From positions 1 to 25,609 of the forward strand of contig CAYJMF010000070.1 of NCBI GenBank assembly GCA_964370855.1: DNA of 25,609 nucleotides, written 5' to 3'. A model generated the notes under the pieces. It had not been told where the DNA came from, ran no database searches, and saw nothing but the letters and a program-made list of their open reading frames with translations. This document shows positions 14,999 to 22,502 of this stretch, piece by piece (within the stretch, counting starts at the first letter, position 1; each line of letters opens with the position of its first letter). The DNA comes from JAKLKS01 sp964370855. Its GTDB lineage: Bacteria; Planctomycetota; JAJSAM01; JAKLKS01. Both the position numbers and the translations under genes were made by a program.

Positions 14999-16743
14999 CA
15001 GAACTGGCTCCCCTCGAACCGGCGGCGCAGGCGCGTGCGGAGGAGGACGGCGGCGAGGTTGAGGGCGAGGATGACGAGGAGGAGGAGGAGCGTCGTCGTG
15101 AAGACCATGGGCTTCGCCGCCTCGCTGTTCTGGCTCTGGAAGCCGAGGTCGTAGATGTGGAAGCCGAGGTGCATGAAGCTCCTCTGGGCGTGCACGTACG
15201 GGAAGATCCCGTCCACGGGGAGCTCCGGGGCGAGCTTCACGGCGCCGGTCACCATGAGGGGGGCCACCTCGCCGGCGCCGCGGGCCATGGCCAGGATCAT
15301 CCCCGTGAGGATGCCCGGCATCGCGCGGGGCAGCACGATGCGCCGGATGGTCTGCCACCGGCTCGCCCCGCAGGCGTAGGAGCCCTCCCGCATGGAGGAG
15401 GGGACCGCCGAGAGGGCCTCCTCCGTGGCCACGATGACCACGGGGAGGGTGAGCAGGGCCAGGGTCAGGGAGGCCCAGAGGACGCCTCCCGTCCCGAAGG
15501 TGGGATTGGGGAGCCGCTCCTCGAAGAGGAGGCCGTCGATGCCGCCCCCGACGATGTAGCAGAAGAAGCCGAGGCCGAACACGCCGAAGACGATGCTCGG
15601 GACGCCGGCGAGGTTGTTGACGGCGATGCGCACGGCGCTCACCACGGGGCCGGCCTTCGCGTACTCCCGGAGGTAGAGGGCCGCCAGCACGCCGAAGGGG
15701 ACCACGGCGAGGGACATGAGGAGGGTCATGGTGACGGTGCCGAAGAGGGCCGGCCAGACCCCCCCCTCGCTGTTCGCCTCCCGAGGCTCCGCGGAGAGGA
15801 ACTCCCATCCCCGCGAGAGGTAGATCCCGCACTTCTCCGCGCCGCCGAGGCTGTTGGCGGGGAAGGCCCTCACGACCTCGTCGAGGGAGAGGTCCTTCTC
15901 CCGCCCGTCGGCGGTCTCCACGCGGAGGGCGTGCCGCGCGTTGGAGGCCGTCAGCGCGGCGATCCTCCCGCGGATCCCATCGAGATCGCGGTCGGTCCGG
16001 GACTTCACCTCGGCGAAGGCCTCCTCGGCGGCGGCCTTCGCGGGGGAGGAGGCGCCGCCCGTGAGCTCCGCCCGGCGGACGGCGAGGCGGGCCTCCTCGA
16101 TCTCCCGGTTGATGCGGCCGATCTCGCGGGTCTCCAGCGATCGTCGCTCCCGCCGGCGGTTCCTCGCGTCCCCGTGGCGCTCCAGGAAGGCCCGCCAGGA
16201 GGCCTCGGGCCCCGCGGCGATCTCCCGTCCGTCCTCGAGGAAGGCCTTCGGGAACCCGTAGAACCGCCCCCAGGTGAGCCGCTCGAACTCCACGGCCCAC
16301 GGCGGGGCGTCCTCCTTCGCGACGCGGTGGTCGCTGACCCAGACGAAGTGCTCCCCCGTCAGCTCGAAGTTCCCGACGCGGAGGAGCCGCCGGCGGTCCA
16401 CGCCCCCCCGCTCCGCGAGGAAGGCCCGGGCCGCCTCCGTTTCCGCCGGGGGGAGCCCGGCCAGGTCGTTCTCCGAGGGGGCGTAGGAGTCCACCCGGGT
16501 GACCTCCCCCATGAGGACGGTGCCGTCCTTCAGGGTGATTCGGACGAGGGGCTCGGGCCAGAAGGTGGCGAAGCCCTGGAAGAGGATGAGGCCGACGAGG
16601 CCGGCGATCATGAGCAGGCAGAGGATCAGGGCCCCTCCCATGAGCCAGATCTGGGGCTCCCCGTAGGCGAGGACGGAGACGCCTCTCCCCCGGTGCGGGG
16701 TGCGGGGGCCGGGGGAGGCCGGGAGGGCGGCGGGGTCGCTCAC
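14998..16743 (-). CDS. pstA: phosphate ABC transporter permease PstA with large extra domain
   Basis: This 581-residue inner-membrane permease is twice the length of E. coli PstA (about 296). One transmembrane helix (about 32-56) is followed by an insert of roughly 230 residues with a charged coiled-coil portion (containing REIGRINREIEEARLAVRR), presumably periplasmic. The standard permease core follows, starting at ALFGTVTMTLLMSLAVV. The ABC-coupling EAA loop is clear (REGSYACGASRWQTIRRIVLP), followed by GILTGMILAMARGAGEVAPL. Enlarged PstA proteins of this kind occur in Pseudomonas and several other phyla. The GTG start at 16743 overlaps the pstC stop (GTGA); the long open frame continuing upstream is a shadow inside pstC. 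It is translationally coupled on both sides. Confidence 0.92.
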   Translation of the reverse strand: MSDPAALPASPGPRTPHRGRGVSVLAYGEPQIWLMGGALILCLLMIAGLVGLILFQGFATFWPEPLVRITLKDGTVLMGEVTRVDSYAPSENDLAGLPPAETEAARAFLAERGGVDRRRLLRVGNFELTGEHFVWVSDHRVAKEDAPPWAVEFERLTWGRFYGFPKAFLEDGREIAAGPEASWRAFLERHGDARNRRRERRSLETREIGRINREIEEARLAVRRAELTGGASSPAKAAAEEAFAEVKSRTDRDLDGIRGRIAALTASNARHALRVETADGREKDLSLDEVVRAFPANSLGGAEKCGIYLSRGWEFLSAEPREANSEGGVWPALFGTVTMTLLMSLAVVPFGVLAALYLREYAKAGPVVSAVRIAVNNLAGVPSIVFGVFGLGFFCYIVGGGIDGLLFEERLPNPTFGTGGVLWASLTLALLTLPVVIVATEEALSAVPSSMREGSYACGASRWQTIRRIVLPRAMPGILTGMILAMARGAGEVAPLMVTGAVKLAPELPVDGIFPYVHAQRSFMHLGFHIYDLGFQSQNSEAAKPMVFTTTLLLLLVILALNLAAVLLRTRLRRRFEGSQF

Positions 16744-19331
16744 AGCTCGAAGGCCCTCCTCCGGAACCGCTGGCGCACGATCTCGGCGACGGTGTTCACG
16801 GCGAAGGTCAGGGCGAAGAGGACGAGGGCGGCGAGGTAGAGCATCCGGTAGGTGGTGGACCCCTGGACCGCCTCGGGGAGTTCCACGGCGATGTTGGCGG
16901 AGAGGGTCCGGAAGCCGTTGAACACGTTCCACTCCATCACCGGGGTGTTGCCCGCGGCCATGAGCACGACCATGGTCTCCCCCACCGCCCGGCCGAGTCC
17001 GATCATGAGGGCGGAGAAGAGCCCGCTCATGGCCGTGGGGAGGATCACGGAGACGGCGGTCTGCCACCGGGTGGCGCCGACGGCGAGGGAGGCGGCGCGG
17101 AGGTGCTCCGGGACCGCCGCGAGGGCGTCCTCGGAGAGGGTGTAGATGATGGGGATGACGGCGAAGCCCATGACGCACCCGACCACGAGGGCGTTGCGCT
17201 GCACGTAGGTGCCCACCAGGCCCCCGCGGGGGTCGAGCCCCGCGGCGCCGAGGAGGGCGGAGAGGGCGAAGGAGAGGAGGAGGGCGGCGGCCGTCCCCCC
17301 GAGGAAGCGGAGGAACTCGAAGCGCACCTCCCAGGCCCTCCCCCTCGCCGGCGCGAGGGCGGCGACCCTGGGATTCACCCAGCGCACGCTGGCGGCGACG
17401 ACGGCGACGGCGCACAGGGGGAGGAGGAGGAGGAACCACCCCCCCGCCGCGCCCCCCCGCCGGCCGTCGAGCCACGCCTTCACGTCCCCCGCGAAGAGGA
17501 GGTCCTCCGCCGCCGGGCCGGCGAGGAGGGCGAGGCCGGCCCCGAGGGGGAGGGTCGCCGCGATGCAGGCGATCCTCCACTTCTCCAAGCGGAGCGCCGT
17601 CGGACGCGGGAGGAGCTGCCAGGCATGGGCGCCGAGGAGGACGGCGAAGGGCACCGTCGCGAACCCCGCGAGGACCGCCGGGAGGAGGTCCTCGATCCAG
17701 GGGGCGAAGACGAGAGCCGCAAGGAACCCGAGGACGACGCTCGGGAGGCTCGCCATGAGCTCGACGGCCGGCTTCACCCGGGACCGCACCTTCGGGTGGA
17801 GGAACTCGGAGGTGAAGATGGCCCCGAGGAGCGCCAGGGGGACGGCGATGAGCATGGAGTACAGCGTCGCCTTGAGGGTCCCGAAGATCAGCGGGACGAG
17901 TCCGTACTTCGGCTCGAAGTCGTCGGTCCCGCCGGTGGACTGCCAGACGTGGGAGGGGGCCTCGTCCCCCTCGTACCAGACCTTCCCGAAGATGGAGGCG
18001 AGGGTGGTCTCGGGATGGGGGGCGCGCACGGTCCACCGGTGGAACCGCCCCCCGGCGAGGGCGACGATGCCGTCCTCCTTCGGCGTCAGGGCGACGGCCT
18101 CCACCGGGTCCCCGCCGGCCTTCCCCTCCCCGAGGAGCCGGCCGCTGGTCACGTGGAAGAGGCGGACGGAGCCGTCCCCGTAGCCCGCCGCCAGCAGCCG
18201 CGTGCGCTCCGAGGCGGAGACCGACGCCACCGCCGCGCCGGCGCCCTCCAGGTCGTGGGCCCGGACCATGAGGGTCCCGTCCAGGGTCGCGGCCCCCGCG
18301 GGGCGGACGGGGAACCAGATCCCGATGCGGCCCCTCTCCTCGCCGACGACGAGGGAGGTCTTGCCGATGAGGGTCCCGACGGTCGTCAGCCGCCCCCCCC
18401 TCCCCCCGAGGAGGTCCACCCTCTCCGCCAGCGCCGGGGCGACGACATCCCGGACGTCGAAGCGGAGCATCCGCCCGTCATCCCAGACCGCCCAGGCGAT
18501 GGTCCCGATGCCCGAGAGGACGAGGTGGTCGGGGAGCGCGCGCCCCGCGTCCGGCGGCAGGGGGACCTCGCCCCCCTCCTGCACCCAGCGCACCTTTCCC
18601 GTGAGGAGGTTCTTCTTCGCCGTGACCTCCCGGAACCGCAGCACCCCGTCCCCCGCGAGAGCGGCCACCCGGTAGCTGTCCCCGTGGGAGGAGAGGTCGA
18701 TGCGGAGGACCGGGGAGCCGTTCCCGAGGTCGAAGGGCTCCTCGAGCTCGACGAGGAGGGTCTGGCGGCGGAGCTGGCCCTCGACGGTCCGCTCCACCAT
18801 GCCGCCGCCGCTCTCCGCCCTCTCCCCCGTCCGCAGGGCCCGGAGGTCCGGCGTCTCCTCCTCCCCGGAGAGGAAGGAGGTGGCGAAGCCGATGCGGCCG
18901 AACCGCACGCTCCCGTCGGGGAACCCGAAGGCGAGGCGGCCCTCCCCGGGAAGGTAGGCGGCGGAGGAGGGCGCGGCGGCCCCGAAGGGGTTCCTCCGCT
19001 CGAGGAGGGCACCGGTGTCCACCCGGCGGAGTTCCACGACCCCGTCCCCGTGCAGGGTCCAGGAGAGGACCCGGTACTCGTCGGTGCGGCAGAGGAGGGG
19101 CTTCGCGGCTCCGTGGCGGTCCTCGAGGGGGACGGAGCCGTCGGGGGCGACCTCGGCGGGGAGGAAGAGGGGAACGACGACGGAGACGAGGAAGACGCAG
19201 ACGAGGGTCACGGCGAGGATGGTCCCCACCCCGCCGAGGGTGATGAAGAGCCGCGCCGCGCGGTCGGCGGCGGCCACCCGCCAGGTGGTCTTGCGCCTCC
19301 GCGCCCGTCCCGTGAAGCCGGCTCCCGCCAT
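16740..19331 (-). CDS. pstC: phosphate ABC transporter permease PstC with large periplasmic domain
   Basis: This 863-residue permease is far longer than the usual PstC of about 320. A first helix (about 28-57) leads to roughly 420 extra residues containing repeated strand-turn patterns (such as GDGSVRLFHVTSGRLLGEG and GDGVLRFREVTAKKN) that look like a WD40- or PQQ-type beta-propeller, probably periplasmic. The permease core begins near residue 478 (FGTLKATLYSMLIAVPLALL) and includes an additional hydrophobic insertion around 580-690. It ends with the coupling loop AASLAVGATRWQTAVSVILP and GLGRAVGETMVVLMAAGNTP. Extended PstC proteins are known in Pseudomonas and Planctomycetes-like genomes; the propeller could dock PstS or sense envelope state, which is inference. 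It starts 108 nt after pstS, across a strong hairpin. Confidence 0.92.
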   Translation of the reverse strand: MAGAGFTGRARRRKTTWRVAAADRAARLFITLGGVGTILAVTLVCVFLVSVVVPLFLPAEVAPDGSVPLEDRHGAAKPLLCRTDEYRVLSWTLHGDGVVELRRVDTGALLERRNPFGAAAPSSAAYLPGEGRLAFGFPDGSVRFGRIGFATSFLSGEEETPDLRALRTGERAESGGGMVERTVEGQLRRQTLLVELEEPFDLGNGSPVLRIDLSSHGDSYRVAALAGDGVLRFREVTAKKNLLTGKVRWVQEGGEVPLPPDAGRALPDHLVLSGIGTIAWAVWDDGRMLRFDVRDVVAPALAERVDLLGGRGGRLTTVGTLIGKTSLVVGEERGRIGIWFPVRPAGAATLDGTLMVRAHDLEGAGAAVASVSASERTRLLAAGYGDGSVRLFHVTSGRLLGEGKAGGDPVEAVALTPKEDGIVALAGGRFHRWTVRAPHPETTLASIFGKVWYEGDEAPSHVWQSTGGTDDFEPKYGLVPLIFGTLKATLYSMLIAVPLALLGAIFTSEFLHPKVRSRVKPAVELMASLPSVVLGFLAALVFAPWIEDLLPAVLAGFATVPFAVLLGAHAWQLLPRPTALRLEKWRIACIAATLPLGAGLALLAGPAAEDLLFAGDVKAWLDGRRGGAAGGWFLLLLPLCAVAVVAASVRWVNPRVAALAPARGRAWEVRFEFLRFLGGTAAALLLSFALSALLGAAGLDPRGGLVGTYVQRNALVVGCVMGFAVIPIIYTLSEDALAAVPEHLRAASLAVGATRWQTAVSVILPTAMSGLFSALMIGLGRAVGETMVVLMAAGNTPVMEWNVFNGFRTLSANIAVELPEAVQGSTTYRMLYLAALVLFALTFAVNTVAEIVRQRFRRRAFEL

Positions 19332-19351
19332 GGCACCCGTGGATGGAGAAG

Positions 19352-19399
19352 GGGGGCGGCCCGCGCGGCGCCTCGCGGCGCCCCGGAGGGGCCGCCCCC
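19352..19399 (-). other. intercistronic hairpin between pstS and pstC
   Basis: An 11-bp outer stem (GGGGGCGGCCC at 19352-19362 with its complement at 19389-19399) encloses an inner 6-bp GGCGCC stem with a TCGC loop at 67-82 of the same hundred. With no T-run, it more likely stabilises the pstS 3' end or causes partial attenuation. That would yield more binding protein than permease, as is common for binding-protein operons. Confidence 0.6.
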
Positions 19400-19439
19400 G
19401 GATCGATTCCCACCCCCGACGACGGGCCGGGGGGCGCGG

Positions 19440-21347
19440 CTAGAGGCCGACCCTGGCGAGCTGCTCCTTCGCGAGGCCGGCGGTGAGGGGGAAGTAGCCG
19501 TCCTTGACCACGTCGAGCTGGCCCTCGCGGCTCATGACGTACCTGATGAACTCGCGGCGCAGCGGGTCGAGTTCGCTCCCCGGCCTGTGGTTCACGTACA
19601 GCCAGAGGAACCGGGCCATGGGGTACTCGCCGGAGTAGGCGTTGTCGGGGGTGGCGGCGATGAAGGGCTGCCCCGCCTTCGGCGCCAGGGGCACCGCCAG
19701 GACGTCGGCGGTCTTGTAGCCGATGCCGCTGTAGCCCATGGCGTACCTGTCGCTGGCGACGGCCTGCACGACGGCGGAGGAGCCGGCCTGCTCCTTCACG
19801 GAGTCCTTGTAGTCCCCCTTGAACAGCGCGTGCTCCTTGAAGTAGCCGTAGGTGCCGGAGGCGGAGTTGCGGCCGTAGAGGCTGATGGGCTTGTCGGCCC
19901 ACTCGCCGGTGAGGCCGAGGTCCCCCCACTTGACGATGTCCTTCTCGAAGCCGCCCTTGCGGGACTTGGAGAAGACGGCGTCCACCTGTTGCAGGGTGAG
20001 CCCCTTGAGGGGGTTGTCCTTGTGGACGTAGACCGCCAGCATGTCGAGGCTCGTGGCGAGGCCCGTCGGCTTGTAGCCGAACTTCGCCTCGAACTCGTCC
20101 ATCTCCTTCGACTTCATGTCCCGGCTCATGGGGCCGAACTGGGCGGTGCCGGCGATGAGGGCCGGGGGGGCCGTGGTGGAGCCCTTGCCCTCGACCTCGA
20201 TCTTCACGTCGGGGTAGTGCTTGCGGAACCCCTCCCCCCAGAGCGCCATCTCGTTGTTCATCGTGTCCGAGCCGACGCTCTTGATGCTGCCCGACACCCC
20301 CCCCACGGGCTTGTAGGAGGGGAGGGACTTGTCCACGGAGACCTGTTCGGCGGGGACCGCGCCCGCCTGGAGGCCGACCCTGGCGAGCTGCTCCTTCGCG
20401 AGGCCGGCGGTGAGGGGGAAGTAGCCGTCCTTGACCACGTCGAGCTGGCCCTCGCGGCTCATGACGTACCTGATGAACTCGCGGCGCAGCGGGTCGAGTT
20501 CGCTCCCCGGCCTGTGGTTCACGTACAGCCAGAGGAACCGGGCCATGGGGTACTCGCCGGAGTAGGCGTTGTCGGGGGTGGCGGCGATGAAGGGCTGCCC
20601 CGCCTTCGGCGCCAGGGGCACCGCCAGGACGTCGGCGGTCTTGTAGCCGATGCCGCTGTAGCCCATGGCGTACCTGTCGCTGGCGACGGCCTGCACGACG
20701 GCGGAGGAGCCGGCCTGCTCCTTCACGGAGTCCTTGTAGTCCCCCTTGAACAGCGCGTGCTCCTTGAAGTAGCCGTAGGTGCCGGAGGCGGAGTTGCGGC
20801 CGTAGAGGCTGATGGGCTTGTCGGCCCACTCGCCGGTGAGGCCGAGGTCCCCCCACTTGACGATGTCCTTCTCGAAGCCGCCCTTGCGGGACTTGGAGAA
20901 GACGGCGTCCACCTGTTGCAGGGTGAGCCCCTTGAGGGGGTTGTCCTTGTGGACGTAGACCGCCAGCATGTCGAGGCTCGTGGCGAGGCCCGTCGGCTTG
21001 TAGCCGAACTTCGCCTCGAACTCGTCCATCTCCTTCGACTTCATGTCCCGGCTCATGGGGCCGAACTGGGCGGTGCCGGCGATGAGGGCCGGGGGGGCCG
21101 TGGTGGAGCCCTTGCCCTCGACCTCGATCTTCACGTCGGGGTAGTGCTTGCGGAACCCCTCCCCCCAGAGCGCCATCTCGTTGTTCATCGTGTCCGAGCC
21201 GACGCTCTTGATGCTGCCCGACACCCCCCCCACGGGCTTGTAGGAGGGGAGGGACCTGTCCACGGAGACCTGTTCGGCGAGGACCGCGCCCCCGTAAAGG
21301 GCGAGGGCGCCGGCGGCGATCGCGACGACGAGCCTGTTGCTGGTCAT
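19440..21347 (-). CDS. pstS: tandem-fused double PstS phosphate-binding protein
   Basis: This 635-residue protein consists of one signal peptide (1-24, cleavage AVLA-EQ, no lipobox) and two complete PstS phosphate-binding domains, residues 25-326 and 334-635. The domains differ by one residue in what I compared (Arg31 versus Lys340). Each has GSDTMNN (50-56 and 359-365), GKGSTTAPPALIAGTAQFGP and GRNSASGTYGYF, the segments that wrap the phosphate. The 7-residue linker QAGAVPA copies the end of the signal peptide (GGAVLA), so the original stop codon was lost and the second copy joined in frame. PstS normally has one domain of about 300-350 residues. It would deliver phosphate to PstCA. The ATG at 21347 follows AGGGAGGTCACC, and a Pho-box-like site lies about 105 nt upstream. 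A real fusion or an assembly duplication are both possible; the novel junction favours the former. Confidence 0.93.
   Translation of the reverse strand: MTSNRLVVAIAAGALALYGGAVLAEQVSVDRSLPSYKPVGGVSGSIKSVGSDTMNNEMALWGEGFRKHYPDVKIEVEGKGSTTAPPALIAGTAQFGPMSRDMKSKEMDEFEAKFGYKPTGLATSLDMLAVYVHKDNPLKGLTLQQVDAVFSKSRKGGFEKDIVKWGDLGLTGEWADKPISLYGRNSASGTYGYFKEHALFKGDYKDSVKEQAGSSAVVQAVASDRYAMGYSGIGYKTADVLAVPLAPKAGQPFIAATPDNAYSGEYPMARFLWLYVNHRPGSELDPLRREFIRYVMSREGQLDVVKDGYFPLTAGLAKEQLARVGLQAGAVPAEQVSVDKSLPSYKPVGGVSGSIKSVGSDTMNNEMALWGEGFRKHYPDVKIEVEGKGSTTAPPALIAGTAQFGPMSRDMKSKEMDEFEAKFGYKPTGLATSLDMLAVYVHKDNPLKGLTLQQVDAVFSKSRKGGFEKDIVKWGDLGLTGEWADKPISLYGRNSASGTYGYFKEHALFKGDYKDSVKEQAGSSAVVQAVASDRYAMGYSGIGYKTADVLAVPLAPKAGQPFIAATPDNAYSGEYPMARFLWLYVNHRPGSELDPLRREFIRYVMSREGQLDVVKDGYFPLTAGLAKEQLARVGL
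19443..20364. repeat. 922-bp direct repeat, C-terminal PstS copy
   Basis: This copy matches 20370-21291 at a period of 927 bp (309 codons). I found two substitutions (20329 and 20353), so identity is about 99.8%. It encodes the second PstS domain. A 5-nt filler (GCCTG, 20365-20369) joins it to the other copy. Confidence 0.93.
20370..21291. repeat. 922-bp direct repeat, N-terminal PstS copy
   Basis: Partner of 19443-20364. The repeat runs from the end of the signal-peptide codons to the last sense codons of pstS, so it excludes most of the signal peptide. This explains why only the first domain carries one. Confidence 0.93.
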
Positions 21348-21451
21348 GGGTGACCTCCCTTGTTTCCCGTTCCCGGGCCGGAAGGGCGGTGCCCGCCGCC
21401 CCGGCCGACGCCCCGTTGTAGGGTCCCCCCGTCAACGGGGGACGCGGGAGA

Positions 21452-21469
21452 TGTGAAGGAACGGTGAAT
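21452..21469 (-). promoter_or_regulatory. Pho-box-like site upstream of pstS
   Basis: On the minus strand ATTCACC (21463-21469) and CTTCACA (21452-21458) are separated by 4 bp. A possible -10, TACAAC, is at 21415-21420, and a CCCCCG-TCAA-CGGGGG hairpin lies between them at 21426-21441. The site would drive pstS-pstC-pstA-pstB-phoU. It lies just inside or against the 3' end of pstB2. Confidence 0.6.
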
Positions 21470-21474
21470 CCCCG

Positions 21475-22386
21475 CTACCCGAACCTCCCCGTCACGTAGT
21501 CCTCGGTCCGCTTCTCCGAGGGGTTCGTGAAGATCCGCTCCGTCGGCCCCTCCTCGATCATGCGGCCGAGGAGGAAGACCGCGGTCCGGTCCGACACGCG
21601 GGCGGCCTGCTGCATGTTGTGGGTGACGATGACGATGGTGTAGCGGGTCTTCAACTCGTGGATGAGGTCCTCGATCCTCCCCGTGCTGAGGGGGTCGAGG
21701 GCGGAGCAGGGCTCGTCCATGAGCAGGACCTCGGGCTCCGTGGCCAGGGCCCGGGCGATGCACAACCGCTGCTGCTGGCCCCCGGACAGTCCGAGGGCGC
21801 TCTCGTCGAGCCGGTCCTTCACCTCGTCCCAGAGGGCGGCGGAGCGGAGGCAGCGCTCCACCGCCTCGGCCAGCACCGTGGGGCGGCGCTCCCCGCGCAT
21901 GCGCAGGCCGAAGGCGACGTTATCGAAGATCGACTTCGGGAAGGGGTTCTGCCGCTGGAAGACCATGCCCACGCGGCGGCGCAGGACCTCCACCTCGCCG
22001 GCGGGATCGTGGATGTCCTCGCCGTCGAGGAGGAGGGTCCCGCGAAGGGTCACCCCCTCCACGAGGTCGTTCATCCGGTTGAGGCAGCGGAGCAGGGTCG
22101 ACTTGCCGCAGCCCGAGGGGCCGATGAGGGCCGTGACGGACCGCTCCCGGACCCCGAGGTCGATGCCGAAGAGCGCCTGCTTGGCCCCGTACCAGAGGTC
22201 GAGGTCCCGGACCTCGACCTTGTAGGTCCCCGGCGCCCCCCTGGGGGGGGCGCCCGCGGGGGGGGGGCGGGGGGGGGGGGGGGCCCCGGCGGGGGGGGGC
22301 CCCCCCGCCCGCCCCCCCCGCCCGCCCGGGGAGGAGGGACGGGGCAGGGGGTCCGCCGGGTCCCGGCCCGCCGTCGCCGGTTCCAC
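21475..22386 (-). CDS. pstB: phosphate ABC transporter ATP-binding protein PstB (copy 2)
   Basis: This second PstB has all ATPase motifs: GPSGCGKST, FQRQNPFPKSIFDNV, LSGGQQQRL, VLLMDEPCSALDP and VTHNMQQA. It ends in the same DYVTGRFG as copy 1. I prefer the GTG at 22386 (303 residues) because AGGAGG sits 8 nt before it; an in-frame ATG at 22422 (315 residues) has only a poor ribosome site. The N-terminal 60 or so residues are Gly/Pro/Ala low complexity encoded by homopolymer runs at 22243-22335. They are absent from copy 1 and precede the ABC domain (YKVEVRDLDLWYGAKQ). It has its own Pho-box-like site, so it is expressed separately from the pst operon. It could pair with the same PstCA or another permease elsewhere. 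Confidence 0.92.
   Translation of the reverse strand: MEPATAGRDPADPLPRPSSPGGRGGRAGGPPPAGAPPPPRPPPAGAPPRGAPGTYKVEVRDLDLWYGAKQALFGIDLGVRERSVTALIGPSGCGKSTLLRCLNRMNDLVEGVTLRGTLLLDGEDIHDPAGEVEVLRRRVGMVFQRQNPFPKSIFDNVAFGLRMRGERRPTVLAEAVERCLRSAALWDEVKDRLDESALGLSGGQQQRLCIARALATEPEVLLMDEPCSALDPLSTGRIEDLIHELKTRYTIVIVTHNMQQAARVSDRTAVFLLGRMIEEGPTERIFTNPSEKRTEDYVTGRFG
22243..22335. repeat. homopolymeric G/C tract inside pstB2
   Basis: About 90 bp consist almost only of G and C runs, including a 15-G run at 22269-22283 and a 9-G run at 22291-22299, followed by long C runs. It encodes Gly/Pro/Ala repeats in frame. G-runs occur on both strands, so quadruplex or long hairpin formation is possible. It is also a place where sequencing errors are likely. 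Confidence 0.85.
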
Positions 22387-22446
22387 CGTGGGCGCCTCCT
22401 CTAGGGTCGAGCCGTTGGCCATGGAGAGGCCATGGTCCCCGACTTC

Positions 22447-22464
22447 CGTGAAGGTCCCGTTAAG
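22447..22464 (-). promoter_or_regulatory. Pho-box-like site upstream of pstB2
   Basis: On the minus strand CTTAACG (22458-22464) and CTTCACG (22447-22453) are separated by 4 bp in the phoR-pstB2 gap. The site is 25 nt before the ATG at 22422 and 61 nt before the preferred GTG at 22386. The larger distance leaves room for a promoter and leader, which supports the GTG. Confidence 0.55.
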
Positions 22465-22502
22465 ACCGCGTTCGGCTCCCGCAAAGCGCGGGGGAGGGCT
22501 CC

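Noticed and set aside
19443..21291. The 922-bp direct repeat as a mobile element
   Set aside because: Its content is only pstS coding sequence; there are no terminal inverted repeats, transposase or target duplications.
17103..21353. A 1416-codon plus-strand open frame across pstC and pstS
   Set aside because: It is a shadow frame of pstC and the duplicated pstS; its internal repeat simply mirrors the pstS duplication.
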